From: Oligoflexia bacterium
Lineage (GTDB): Bacteria; Bdellovibrionota; Bdellovibrionia; JABDDW01
Reading direction: 5' to 3'
DNA length: 64,000 nucleotides
Assembly (NCBI GenBank): GCA_016715815.1
Contig: JADJXN010000001.1
Location: forward strand, 310,001 to 374,000
Shown one piece after another: positions 23,849 to 33,299 of this stretch. The position numbers and the translations under genes were made by a program. How positions within the stretch are numbered: position 1 is the first letter of the stretch; every line of letters starts with the position of its first letter. Under the pieces are notes generated by a model that was given only the letters and a program-made list of their open reading frames with translations, was not told the DNA's origin and did not search any database.

Positions 23849-24814
23849 ATGTCAATGTTAGGTGAAGCAAAAAAAGTTCTAGAAATTGAAGCCCAAGCCA
23901 TTTTAGATTTAAAATCAAAGCTTGATATTAAATTTGATAAAGCTGTGACCTATCTACTTGAATGCCCAGGAAAAGTGATTGTAACTGGTATGGGAAAATC
24001 AGGGCATATTGGTAAAAAAATTGCCTCAACTTTAACTTCTACAGGTACCCCTGCTATTTTTGTTCACCCAGCGGAAACATCCCATGGTGATATGGGGGTC
24101 ATTTCCCACCTAGATATTGTTTTAGCTCTTTCTTACCGTGGTGAGACAGATGAGCTTAAAGATTTACTTTCTTTTATAAAGCGTAAAGGTTTAAAACTAA
24201 TTTCAATTACTGGAAACTTAAATTCCACTTTAGCAAAAGCTAGTGAGGTGGCCCTTGATGCTTCAATTAAAGAAGAAGCATGCCCTCTAGGTCTTGCACC
24301 CACTGCAAGCACAACTGCAGCTCTTGCTTTGGGAGATGCATTAGCCGTAGCCGTGTTGACAAAACGCGGGTTTAAATCAGAAGATTTTGCTCAGTATCAC
24401 CCGGGCGGAAGTTTGGGGCGAAAGTTACTAACAAAAGTAAAAGATCTTATGCATGAAGCATCAAAAATCCCAATGGTAAAAGCTGAAACTTCAGTTAAAG
24501 AAGTAATTAGTAAAATGACTTCATCAGAAGTGCGTGGGGTTTGTGGTGTTACAGATTCTGGCGGCGCTTTAATAGGTATTATAACAGATGGAGATTTGCG
24601 CCGTCGTCTTGAAAAAAGCATGAACCCTCTTGAGGATAAAGTAAAAGATATTATGGGTAAAACGCCAAAGACAATTAGTGGAGAAGAGCTTGCAGAAAAA
24701 GCATTATTTATGATGGAACAATTTGCCATTCAAAGCTTGTTTGTTATTGATGCTGACAAAAAGCCCCTTGGATTAATTCACTTTCAGGATTTGTTGCGCG
24801 CAAGAATTAGGTAG
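23849..24814 (+). CDS. kdsD: Arabinose-5-phosphate isomerase (KdsD/KpsF)
   Basis: Converts ribulose-5-phosphate to arabinose-5-phosphate, the first step to Kdo. An SIS domain (about 35-180; TGMGKSGHIGKKIASTL, SYRGETDEL) is followed by two CBS domains (about 200-320; GVTDSGGALIGIITDGDLRR). Length 321 is typical. It follows pyrG by 5 bp; ATG 23855, two codons on, is an alternative start. Confidence 0.95.
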   Translation: MSMLGEAKKVLEIEAQAILDLKSKLDIKFDKAVTYLLECPGKVIVTGMGKSGHIGKKIASTLTSTGTPAIFVHPAETSHGDMGVISHLDIVLALSYRGETDELKDLLSFIKRKGLKLISITGNLNSTLAKASEVALDASIKEEACPLGLAPTASTTAALALGDALAVAVLTKRGFKSEDFAQYHPGGSLGRKLLTKVKDLMHEASKIPMVKAETSVKEVISKMTSSEVRGVCGVTDSGGALIGIITDGDLRRRLEKSMNPLEDKVKDIMGKTPKTISGEELAEKALFMMEQFAIQSLFVIDADKKPLGLIHFQDLLRARIR

Positions 24815-24821
24815 TTGCTTA

Positions 24822-25592
24822 ATGGTTTTAAATAAAATAAATGTTTTAGGATTTTTGTTGGTTATTTCATTAATTGCCTCAGCACAAGATCAAGGCACTA
24901 AAGAGAAAAGCAAAAAAATAAATAAGGCCATTCAGTGGGAAACTATTGTAAAAGATTTTTTATCAGTAAAATTAAAGAGAAAGCTTCCTAAAGACTTAAA
25001 AGCGCTTGAGGTGGGGCCGGGTGATAGCCCGCTATGTAGTAATTGTTTTTATTTAGATTATGGTTTTTATTTAACTGATTCAGCGCAAATCAAAAGAGCA
25101 GTTGTAGCAGATGCTCAAAGAATGCCTATTAAAGATAAAAGTATAGATGTTATTATTATCAAAAATTTTCCCTGGTATTTAACCTACAGTGGAAATTCAA
25201 ATGAAGAATTAAGAGTACAACTTGATAGAATAAATGCGCATAGAAAGTTAAACAACTTAGAGCCCTTAACAATAGAGGTGTACACTAACATTCATGAAGA
25301 TCAAGTTCGGTTAAGAGAGCTGGTGATGAAAGAAATTGTAAGAATAGCCTCTTCTGAAGCTATTATTTTTGTGTTCTCAAATATGCCTGCTGAAACAGAT
25401 TATTTTCATTCAAAGTTTAATGAACACATGTCAGATTTTGGTTTTTCTCCTGTTAAAACAAAACTTCTCCAAGAGTACCACTTTGATAAGCAGAGATATG
25501 TGCCTGTTGGAGGTTTTGCGTATTTAAAAAGTAGAAAGCAGGCTCAATTAATAAGTTGTGTTAGAAAAATAAGTAACTTAATGCAAAATTAA
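24822..25592 (+). CDS. Exported protein with SAM-methyltransferase-like fold
   Basis: A signal peptide (about residues 1-21, cleavage IASA|QDQ) precedes a domain with class I methyltransferase hallmarks: LEVGPGDSP (motif I), VVADAQRMPIKDKSIDVIII (acidic loop and motif IV-like) and further alternating strands and helices. Cytoplasmic methyltransferases need SAM, so an exported one is odd: either the domain has another role or translation begins downstream of the hydrophobic segment. It is last in the engB-kdsB-pyrG-kdsD run, 8 bp after kdsD. Confidence 0.65.
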   Translation: MVLNKINVLGFLLVISLIASAQDQGTKEKSKKINKAIQWETIVKDFLSVKLKRKLPKDLKALEVGPGDSPLCSNCFYLDYGFYLTDSAQIKRAVVADAQRMPIKDKSIDVIIIKNFPWYLTYSGNSNEELRVQLDRINAHRKLNNLEPLTIEVYTNIHEDQVRLRELVMKEIVRIASSEAIIFVFSNMPAETDYFHSKFNEHMSDFGFSPVKTKLLQEYHFDKQRYVPVGGFAYLKSRKQAQLISCVRKISNLMQN

Positions 25593-25797
25593 AAGCTCAC
25601 CCACATAAATTAGCGAAATATTTTTGATTTTCCAAAATATCAAGACCTAAGTCTTAAATTCAAACCTACCCTTAGTCTGGTTTTGAGCTTACGCGTAGCC
25701 GTAGCTGTAGTATTGAAATTAAAAATCTGTAACAATCTTAAGAGGCTATAGCAGTTTTAACAACGGGTGGCCCTACATAAAAGGGGTCAGGGCAAGC

Positions 25798-26508
25798 ATG
25801 ATAAAAGTCTTTTTAACTACAATTTTATTTTTTCTTTTAAATTCAACTTTTGTCCGCGCTGAAGTTGTGCAATTTAAAGAAGAAGAATTGCCGCGTGAAA
25901 GTGTTGTGCCTATTTTTGACCAACCAGAGGCAGTTAAAAAAAGATATGTCCCCTATGATGGCAGATTTGAAATGGGACTTTTCTTTGGCGCTCTTCTTAA
26001 TGACCCATTTTATAATTCATACCCTGCAGGGCTAGAGCTCAGATATCACTTTCATGATATGCATGCATTTGGAGTAGTCGGTACTTACAACTTAAGACAA
26101 AAAACTCCCTACATTGATCAAATCAGAAGGCAAGTTCCTTCAACATCGATTGTGCCATTTGAATCCTCACCCACACCTGAGTTTACAGCTTGGGGTGAGT
26201 ATGAATTTACGCCCTACTACGGAAAAATTAGTTTAACCAAACAAGGTGTCATGAACCTTTCAATTTCTCTGTCTTTGGGTGTTGGTTATTTATCTTTAAA
26301 GTCAGACAACACTTCAGATTCTAGTGTTGGGTATTCAATCGGCTTAAACCAAAGATTATTTTTTACAAGAAACTTTGGAATCAAACTTGATTTAAAAGTT
26401 TTAAATTATACGCAAGCTGATGTGGTCCCACCGGGCACAATAGAGAAAAAGGCTTTAGCAAATACAATGATTGGTTTGGGAGTAGTTTATTTACTCCCTA
26501 GTTTATAA
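25798..26508 (+). CDS. Outer-membrane beta-barrel protein (GltA/GltB-like)
   Basis: Signal peptide (residues 1-21, ending RA|EVV), then an amphipathic beta-strand protein with FEMGLFFGALLNDPFYNSYP and LELRYHF, matching the small outer-membrane barrel family common in Myxococcales and Bdellovibrio. It begins the operon (25798-37053) encoding TPR proteins and a TolQ/TolR motor, and resembles the next gene in layout. GltA and GltB of Myxococcus are the tandem barrels of the gliding complex; equivalence here is inferred from order. A 205-bp gap without clear signals precedes it. Confidence 0.75.
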   Translation: MIKVFLTTILFFLLNSTFVRAEVVQFKEEELPRESVVPIFDQPEAVKKRYVPYDGRFEMGLFFGALLNDPFYNSYPAGLELRYHFHDMHAFGVVGTYNLRQKTPYIDQIRRQVPSTSIVPFESSPTPEFTAWGEYEFTPYYGKISLTKQGVMNLSISLSLGVGYLSLKSDNTSDSSVGYSIGLNQRLFFTRNFGIKLDLKVLNYTQADVVPPGTIEKKALANTMIGLGVVYLLPSL

Positions 26509-26516
26509 AAGGACTT

Positions 26517-27329
26517 ATGAAAAAGATTTTTATAACATTTTTAATTTTACTACCACTGGTTGCAAAAGCCCAAGAAGAGGATATTGAAATCCCATTTGAA
26601 CTAGATTCTGTTAAAACAGAAGATACAAGCTATGACCAGACACTAAAAAATTCAACACCAGAGTCCATTAAAGAAGCTGAGAAAAAATCAATTCAAAAAG
26701 CAGTGACACCAACAGCCCCACAAAAAACAGAGCTCACAGGGCTTGGCAACCTTTCAGCTTTTAATGATGTTGCTGTCATTACCAGAAGGTTTTTACCAAA
26801 AACAAATCGATTTGAATTCCATCCCAATGTGGGGATGATATTAAACGATGCCTTTTTTACTAATTTTGATTTTGGAGCAAGGCTAGCCTATTATTTTTCG
26901 GAAAAATATGGACTTGAACTCATAGGGCAATTTATTTCAACAACAAATAAAACCGTTACTACGGAACTTGCACAAAGAGATGTTACAACAGAATCACTAG
27001 CAACAGCGCAAAGCTACTACGGGCTTGATTTTAAATGGATTCCCATTTATGGGAAAATGGGCTGGCTCAATAAATCCATTGTTCCTTTTGATTTTTATTT
27101 TTCAATTGGTGGAGGACTTACAAAAACAAATCAGGGCACACAACCTGTTTCTTTACACTTAGGTGGTGGACAAATGTTTGCTTTAAATAAGTGGCTTGCC
27201 ATTAGGTGGGATATTAGTTGGTATGGTTACCAAACCACTTCTAGTGTGGATGGTTCAAGCGGCACTTATACAAATCTTCATGCAACTTTAGGAGCAAGTA
27301 TATTCTTTCCAGGGGCGGAGTATAGATGA
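26517..27329 (+). CDS. Outer-membrane beta-barrel protein, paralogue of the preceding gene (GltB/GltA-like)
   Basis: Signal peptide (1-18, ending AKA|QEE), an acidic and Thr/Lys linker (20-80), then a barrel with FEFHPNVGMILNDAFFTNFDFGARLAYYF, aligning strand for strand with the FEMGLFFG start of the preceding protein. Tandem duplication of the barrel is therefore likely. It starts 8 bp after its neighbour and overlaps the next gene by 4 nt. It may form a heteromeric outer-membrane platform. Confidence 0.75.
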   Translation: MKKIFITFLILLPLVAKAQEEDIEIPFELDSVKTEDTSYDQTLKNSTPESIKEAEKKSIQKAVTPTAPQKTELTGLGNLSAFNDVAVITRRFLPKTNRFEFHPNVGMILNDAFFTNFDFGARLAYYFSEKYGLELIGQFISTTNKTVTTELAQRDVTTESLATAQSYYGLDFKWIPIYGKMGWLNKSIVPFDFYFSIGGGLTKTNQGTQPVSLHLGGGQMFALNKWLAIRWDISWYGYQTTSSVDGSSGTYTNLHATLGASIFFPGAEYR

Positions 27330-29056
27330 TAAAATTTATTTTATGCTCAATATTGATTATATTTGCAAGTACTCCAGCTGGATTTGCACAGCAAAAAAAA
27401 TCATCAGCTCAAAAGACTACTAAAAAAGTTCAGCCTAAGAAAAGCACAAAATCAAAAAAGAGCTCACAAAAACAAGCTACAAAAAAAGTACAGTCTAAGG
27501 TAAATCCACAAAAGAGTAGAATGGTTTCCCCGGCTCAACAGGCCATTAATGAACAGCGAGCCCTTGCACCTGCTTTAAAACAATCTGGTGTTAAAAATAG
27601 TGCGGCCCTTCAAAGAGCCCTAAATCTAGCTTCACAAAAGCAGTATGAAGAGGCTTCCAGAATTTTATTTAGCCTATCAAGAAACCCACGCTTTTATGAA
27701 GAGCGTGCCAGAATAAAATACATTTTAGGTTTAATGTTTCAGGAAATGAAAATGTATCAGGCCGCTGCCTTTCAGTTTGTTGATGTAGTTAGATCCAATA
27801 ATCCAAGCTTTACACGCCAATCTCTACAAAAGCTCTCTATTGTTGCTGATGCGCTTAATGATGACACACTTTTAAATTATGCAATTGGTAAAATAAACGC
27901 GGATGAGTTCCCTAAAGCTAACCAGGATATGCTTCGCTTTAGAATTGGTGAATATTTAATGCGTAAAAATAAATTTGATTCTGCGGCGGATAGTTTTGCT
28001 AGGGTGCAATCAGTGAGCCCATTTTATTCAAAAGCAAAATATATGGAAGCTTTATCAAAGGTAAAAACAAATGATCTTAATGGGGCTATGCGTACTTTTA
28101 AAGCATTGGCTGAAGCAAGAAGGGAATCTGGTATTACTGATGTAAGTCGTGTTTCTGCTGTGGCTGGTATGGCAAGAGTTGCCTACCAGCAAAAAAATTG
28201 GGATTTATCTATAGAGTTGTATAGGCAAATTCCAAAAGATACAGAAATTTGGCATGACACACTTTTTGAATCAAGTTGGGCTCATATGCGTTCAGCTAGA
28301 TTTAGATCAGTGTTGAGTAATTTGCACTCTCTTCATTCGCCGTACTACGAAGATTTTTATTTACCAGAATCAATTTTACTTCGCGGGATTGTCTATCTTT
28401 ATATTTGTCAATACGACGAGATGGAAAAAACCCTAGCATTATTTGAAAAAATATATGGTCCAGTTCATTACAAGCTTGAGCAGTATGTGGCAGCTCACTC
28501 AGATCCACAAGTTTATTTTAGAGACATGGAAAAAATAATTAGCAATTTTAATACTCTTAAAGAGGATACCCAAAAAAGAGAAAACTATAGAATTCCATTT
28601 TTAGTTGCACGAGATATTATGAGAGAAGGAGATTTTAAAAGTACCTATCAATATATTAATCGTCTGCGCGAAGAATCTGCAGCTATTGAGTCAAAATCTA
28701 ATGGGTGGAGAAATGCTCCCATTGGTATTTATGCAAAGCAAATTATTAAGGGAAGACTTCAGTCAGCACAAAAAACTGCAGGAAATCTTGCGCGTAACCA
28801 CATTGTTAATATGAAAAACGAGATGGCAGACTTATTTGAACAATACAATTTTGCTAAATATGAAATGATTAACGGGAAAAAAGAAGCCCTTAAAAAGAAA
28901 ATTCAAGGTAAAGGTTTAAAATCAAACCAAGTTGATGACTCAAAAAACAGAGATTTTTATATTCAAAATGGCTTTGAGTACTGGCCATTTTTTGGCGAGT
29001 ACTGGTTAGATGAAATTGGTGACTACTACTATGTTGGAACGCAGGGCTGCGAATGA
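27326..29056 (+). CDS. Exported TPR-repeat protein (GltC-like)
   Basis: A signal peptide (ending GFAQ) is followed by a Lys/Gln/Ser-rich tail (22-65; TKKVQPKKSTKSKKS) and about 480 residues of helix pairs typical of TPRs (ALNLASQKQYEEASRILF, AAFQFVDVVR, ADSFARVQSVSPFYSKAKYM). Myxococcus GltC is a TPR protein encoded next to GltA and GltB, which this order matches. Expected location is the periplasm, as a scaffold. Overlaps with both neighbours are 4 nt. Confidence 0.72.
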   Translation: MIKFILCSILIIFASTPAGFAQQKKSSAQKTTKKVQPKKSTKSKKSSQKQATKKVQSKVNPQKSRMVSPAQQAINEQRALAPALKQSGVKNSAALQRALNLASQKQYEEASRILFSLSRNPRFYEERARIKYILGLMFQEMKMYQAAAFQFVDVVRSNNPSFTRQSLQKLSIVADALNDDTLLNYAIGKINADEFPKANQDMLRFRIGEYLMRKNKFDSAADSFARVQSVSPFYSKAKYMEALSKVKTNDLNGAMRTFKALAEARRESGITDVSRVSAVAGMARVAYQQKNWDLSIELYRQIPKDTEIWHDTLFESSWAHMRSARFRSVLSNLHSLHSPYYEDFYLPESILLRGIVYLYICQYDEMEKTLALFEKIYGPVHYKLEQYVAAHSDPQVYFRDMEKIISNFNTLKEDTQKRENYRIPFLVARDIMREGDFKSTYQYINRLREESAAIESKSNGWRNAPIGIYAKQIIKGRLQSAQKTAGNLARNHIVNMKNEMADLFEQYNFAKYEMINGKKEALKKKIQGKGLKSNQVDDSKNRDFYIQNGFEYWPFFGEYWLDEIGDYYYVGTQGCE

Positions 29057-32000
29057 TTAAACTTTTGATATTTATTATAATTATTTCAATAGCTCAGGTT
29101 GCAGACGCCGCTCCTAAGAAAAGAAAAAAAACTGTCAGTGAGATGCTTCAAAATATTGCTTCTAAGGATAGAGGTGGCAATGTTGTTATTAAAAAGAAAA
29201 GCTATGTGATTCCAGCAACTCAACTTCCGGGGCAAAGCCGAGTTATGCTTAAAGAAGTTAAACCGCCAAAGAGTAGTGATTTATTAGAAGATAGCTCAGA
29301 TGAAGCAAAGCTTGAAAAAATAACCGATGAAGGAATCGCAGAGCTTTACAGTTTATCTCAAAAATATTCTAAAAGTAAAAACCGTGGCCAATTATGGCTT
29401 AGGCTAGCAGAGCTTTATGTAGAAAAAGCAAAATATATCGAGCTTAGAATACAAAGAACCTATGACGAGCGTCTAGAAAAGTATCAGCAAGGTAAGGGTG
29501 CTAAGCCCTCATTAGATTTATCAAAGTCAAGAGAGTATAACTCAAAGGCAATAAAGCTTTATGAATGGTTTTTAAGAGATTATCCAAAAGACTCAAGAAC
29601 AGATCAGGCTCTTTTCTTTTTAGGTTACAACTACATGGAGATGGGGCAGGTTAAAAAGGGATCAGGTTTTTACGAAAGGCTTACAAAGCAATTTCCAAAA
29701 TCTCCTTATATTGGTGAGGCTTATTTTGCACTAGGTGAATATTATTTTGAAAATAATAAGTGGTCAAAGGCCTTTGGTTATTATGGGCAAGTTTTAAAAA
29801 ATAGAAGAGCACGCTTATATACCTTTGCGCTCTATAAACAGGCTTGGTGTTTATACAGAATGGAAAAACCAAGATCAGGCCTTAAACTTTTAGAAGATGT
29901 TGTAAAGCTTAGCCGTAGCGGTTCTCAAACAAGCGATGAGGGTGCGGGAATGAGAGCTGTTAGTAGAATTAGGCTTGGTAGTGAGGCACTAAAAGATATT
30001 GTTTTATTTTACGGAGATGGTGGTAACTACAAGCAAGCAAGTGATTATTTTTTAGATATAGGTGGTGCAACGGCACAGTATCCAATGCTTGAAAAGTTAG
30101 CCTATTACTATAGTGACCAAGGTAAAAAACAAGAGGCTCAGTATGTGTTTAAACAATTGCTAGATAAAAACCCAACTGCACCTAAGGCATTTAACTACCA
30201 ATACCAAATTGTACAAAATTTTTCTGGAACAAAAAACCAAGCTGCGTATAAAGCAGAACTATTTACATGGATTGATGATTATGGTCCTGATAGTGATTGG
30301 GCAAGGGCGAATCGCTCAGATGCAAAACTGATGGAAGACGCTTTTTTGCTCAGAGAATCTGCATTAAGAAATTTTACTCTCATGCTTCATAAAAATGCAC
30401 AAAATAATCAAAAAAAATCTGACATGAATCAAGCTAAAGAAGGCTATGCACTTTATCTTTCCAAATTTTCCCAAGCAGCAAAAGTAAACGAGATGCGCTT
30501 TTTTTACGCTGAGCTACTTTACATGATGGGAGATTATCTTGAAGCAGCAAAAGAATATAAGTTTGTGGCTGAGCAAGATAAAAAAGGTCAGTATTATGAA
30601 TCTTCGGTGCTTAATACACTTCTGTCTTTAGAAAAAACTTTAAAAACCGATGCTCAAATAAAACAAATTGCAGGGGATAATTTAAAGCAAATTGAATTTG
30701 ATGAGGCTGAGAAAAATTTTGAAATTGCATCTGAGCAGTACATAAAAACATTTCCAAGAGGTGAAAAACTAGCTGACGTTAAATTTAAAGTAGCACGTTT
30801 ATACTACAGTTATAATCAATTAGATGAGGCTATGAGGCGCTTTAGAGACATTATAGCTCAACACTCAAAAACGCCCTATGCAGTGTATTCAGCAAATTTA
30901 ATTTTAGATATTCATAACCTTAGAAAAAATTATGATCAACTTTCCAAAGAAGGTCTTTCTTTAATGAGAAACAATGATCTTACTCAACAAGGTTTTCAAG
31001 CGGATGTAAAAGACCTTGTAGAAAGAGCAAGCTTTAAAAAAGCACAAGACTTAGAAGTTTCTAAGAACTATACTGAATCTGCAAAGGCATTTTCAGAGTT
31101 TTCAAGAAATTATCCACGCAGTCCACTAGCTCCCTCGGCCAGTTATAATTCAGCAATTAACTATGAAAGAGCAGGGCAAATTCCAGCAGCCATTGTGATG
31201 TACAAAAAAGTTCTTGGTGCCCCTTCAAAAGGGAATGAAAAAATAAAAGAAAAAACTACTTTACTCTTAGCAAGGCTCTATGAGCAAACAGGTCAATATG
31301 AAAGTGCTGCCATTTTATTTGAAAGAGCAGCGGCGGAGAAGCAAAATTCAAAAATTTCAGCAGAGCTTTATTACAATGCAGCAGTTATTTGGGAAGGTTT
31401 AAAAGAATACTCAAGATCCATTACAAATTATGAAAAATATTTTGATAGTTCAAAAAAGAGAGATAGAACCCATGTGCTTTATACAATTGCAAAAATTAGA
31501 GAAAAAAAGGGACAGCTGCAATTAGCACAAGATGCATATGAAAAATTTTATTCAAGTGGTGATAGTGATGAGGATAAAATTGTAGAGGCTGTTTTTAAAG
31601 TGGCAGATATAAATGCAAAACGTGGAAAGAAAGATTTGGCCAATAAGGGTTACTATAGAACTATAGCTGCACAAAAGAAGTTTGGTCAAAAAGGAGCGGC
31701 TTGGGCAGCTGAGGCTAAGTTTAGGCTTTCAGAGCAAATATATTATGATTTAACATCTCTAAGAATTCCAGCAAACCCCAAAAAACAGGGTGAAGTTATA
31801 AAAGAAAAATTAAACCTCTTAACAAGGCTGAGTAACAATCTCACAGAAGTTATTAGGTATGATGAGGGAAATATGGTCATTGCATCCCTTGCTACTCTAG
31901 GACGTGCTTATGCTCATATGAGCCAAGCTATTTACTCCGCTCCTCTTCCCAAAGGGCTTAATTCTCAAGAAATGGAAGAGTATAAAAAAGGTGTTGATTC

Positions 32001-32199
32001 TGTCGCAAGACCTCTTAATGACAAGGCTACAGAGAATTATTTAGCAGCCATTGATAAGAGTTATTCAATTAATTTTTATAATCAATGGACTGAGCAAGCC
32101 CTTGAGGCAATGTCTAAGAGGCAGCCTGAAAAATTTTCTGAGCCAAAAGAAATGGTCATACCAGTACTAAAAACAGATGATATGGGGATTTTGCAATGA
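29053..32199 (+). CDS. Very large exported TPR protein (GltD/AgmU-like)
   Basis: The 1048-residue protein has a signal peptide (ending ADA|APKKRKK) and then almost continuous TPR-like helix pairs, at least fifteen by eye (LWLRLAELYVEKAKY, ALFFLGYNYMEMGQVKKG, EAYFALGEYYFENNKW, LYYNAAVIWEGLKEYS). Myxococcus AgmU/GltD is a periplasmic TPR protein of similar size encoded just before gltE, as here. It is probably the main periplasmic rod or scaffold of the complex. Overlaps with both neighbours are 4 nt. Confidence 0.75.
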   Translation: MIKLLIFIIIISIAQVADAAPKKRKKTVSEMLQNIASKDRGGNVVIKKKSYVIPATQLPGQSRVMLKEVKPPKSSDLLEDSSDEAKLEKITDEGIAELYSLSQKYSKSKNRGQLWLRLAELYVEKAKYIELRIQRTYDERLEKYQQGKGAKPSLDLSKSREYNSKAIKLYEWFLRDYPKDSRTDQALFFLGYNYMEMGQVKKGSGFYERLTKQFPKSPYIGEAYFALGEYYFENNKWSKAFGYYGQVLKNRRARLYTFALYKQAWCLYRMEKPRSGLKLLEDVVKLSRSGSQTSDEGAGMRAVSRIRLGSEALKDIVLFYGDGGNYKQASDYFLDIGGATAQYPMLEKLAYYYSDQGKKQEAQYVFKQLLDKNPTAPKAFNYQYQIVQNFSGTKNQAAYKAELFTWIDDYGPDSDWARANRSDAKLMEDAFLLRESALRNFTLMLHKNAQNNQKKSDMNQAKEGYALYLSKFSQAAKVNEMRFFYAELLYMMGDYLEAAKEYKFVAEQDKKGQYYESSVLNTLLSLEKTLKTDAQIKQIAGDNLKQIEFDEAEKNFEIASEQYIKTFPRGEKLADVKFKVARLYYSYNQLDEAMRRFRDIIAQHSKTPYAVYSANLILDIHNLRKNYDQLSKEGLSLMRNNDLTQQGFQADVKDLVERASFKKAQDLEVSKNYTESAKAFSEFSRNYPRSPLAPSASYNSAINYERAGQIPAAIVMYKKVLGAPSKGNEKIKEKTTLLLARLYEQTGQYESAAILFERAAAEKQNSKISAELYYNAAVIWEGLKEYSRSITNYEKYFDSSKKRDRTHVLYTIAKIREKKGQLQLAQDAYEKFYSSGDSDEDKIVEAVFKVADINAKRGKKDLANKGYYRTIAAQKKFGQKGAAWAAEAKFRLSEQIYYDLTSLRIPANPKKQGEVIKEKLNLLTRLSNNLTEVIRYDEGNMVIASLATLGRAYAHMSQAIYSAPLPKGLNSQEMEEYKKGVDSVARPLNDKATENYLAAIDKSYSINFYNQWTEQALEAMSKRQPEKFSEPKEMVIPVLKTDDMGILQ

Positions 32200-33056
32200 A
32201 AAACTTATTTGTTCTTTTAGCATTGGTATTTATTGCAAGTTGCTCAAGTGCACCTCAAAAAACAAAAGTTCCCACACCTCCCATTGTTGAAAGTGAAGAG
32301 CTTGAAGTGGGGTCAAAACTTGCTGATGAAGGTTTGGAGCAAAGTGAAGAGCCTGCCAAGGAGCCAGAAAAAGTAGAGCAAGACCAATATAAAAAATTAG
32401 CTCAAGCACTGATGAGTAAAAGTTTGAAGCAAACTCAGCGCCATGCATTTTCAATTTTAGCAAGAGACCCTAAAGACATAAAGGCGCTTAATGCTTTGGC
32501 AGTAGCGGCTATTGGTGAGTCTAAATATGATTTAGCAAGAATGTTTATAGCAAAAGTGCTTGAGCAAGATTCAAATAATTCTTCAGCATTTAATAACCTT
32601 GGTGTGGTTGAGTTAAAATCAGATAATTTAAGGGGAGCTCTTGTTAATTTTAAAAAAGCTATTTCTCTTAATTCAGACTCAGCAGCTGCTCATGCAAATT
32701 TGGGAGCTATTTATTTAAAATACAGAAATTACCAAAGTGCACTTTCATCTTTAAAAGAAGCTGTTGATAATGGAGACCAAAGTCCTGAAACTTATTCTAA
32801 TCTTGGTTTTGCATACAAAGGTCTAGGCAGATTTTCTAATGCTGAAGGTGCCTATGAAAATGCCTTAGCAAAAGATCCCAACAATACAGTCATACTGTTA
32901 AATTATGCAGCGCTTCTGGCTGAGCATGCAAAGCAGTTTGATAAGGCTTCAAAGCTAATAAATAAATTACGTTTTACTTCAAAAGATCCTGCTATAATTG
33001 AAAAAGCAAACCAGTTGTCTAAAAGTTTGGGGAGAGTCAATGGAAAGACTCCTTAA
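32196..33056 (+). CDS. gltE: TPR lipoprotein (GltE/AglT-like)
   Basis: Lipobox FIASC (Cys16) gives an outer-membrane lipoprotein. After an acidic linker (20-65, EELEVGSK, EEPAKEPEK) come TPR repeats (75-280) with clear consensus: ALNALAVAAIGESKYDLAR, AFNNLGVVELKSDNLRGALV, AHANLGAIYLKYRNYQSAL, TYSNLGFAYKGLGRFSNAEG. This is the architecture of Myxococcus GltE (AglT), and the position between a large TPR protein and a GltG-like protein agrees. The 3' end overlaps the next gene by 17 nt. Confidence 0.8.
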   Translation: MKNLFVLLALVFIASCSSAPQKTKVPTPPIVESEELEVGSKLADEGLEQSEEPAKEPEKVEQDQYKKLAQALMSKSLKQTQRHAFSILARDPKDIKALNALAVAAIGESKYDLARMFIAKVLEQDSNNSSAFNNLGVVELKSDNLRGALVNFKKAISLNSDSAAAHANLGAIYLKYRNYQSALSSLKEAVDNGDQSPETYSNLGFAYKGLGRFSNAEGAYENALAKDPNNTVILLNYAALLAEHAKQFDKASKLINKLRFTSKDPAIIEKANQLSKSLGRVNGKTP

Positions 33057-33297
33057 TTTAATATTATTAATTTCAATTGGCATTTTTTCGGTGCCTAGTT
33101 TTGCTCAGTCAAAATCTCAAAAACGTACACAAGTAGATTTTGAAGACCAGCTTATTCAGGGTGATGTTAAAAAACCAGAGTTGTTTTATTTACTTAATAA
33201 AAAGCAATTTAATTTTGGAAAGCTTATTAAGCTAAGAGAAAATTTTGTGCCTGAAATGACAAAAACTGCAGAAGATATAGATAAATTGCAGAGGTAA
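33040..33297 (+). CDS. Small exported protein (CglF-like) in the gliding-type operon
   Basis: ATG 33040 is preferred over the longer frame at 32998 because GGGGAGAG precedes it and it starts a signal peptide (ending SFAQ). The mature part is only about 65 residues with a striking conserved-looking core, VDFEDQLIQGDVKKPELFYL, then LNKKQFNFGKLIKLRENF. Proteins with this core are found beside gltE/gltG genes in myxobacteria; the CglF assignment rests on that memory plus position. It overlaps gltE by 17 nt and lies 2 bp before the gltG-like gene. Confidence 0.7.
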   Translation: MERLLNLILLISIGIFSVPSFAQSKSQKRTQVDFEDQLIQGDVKKPELFYLLNKKQFNFGKLIKLRENFVPEMTKTAEDIDKLQR

Positions 33298-33299
33298 AA

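Noticed and set aside
25593..25797. Inverted elements (AAGCTCA/TGAGCTT, AGAC-CTAA-GTCT) before the gliding-type operon
   Set aside because: They are short and widely spaced, at a level expected by chance; no promoter could be assigned with confidence.
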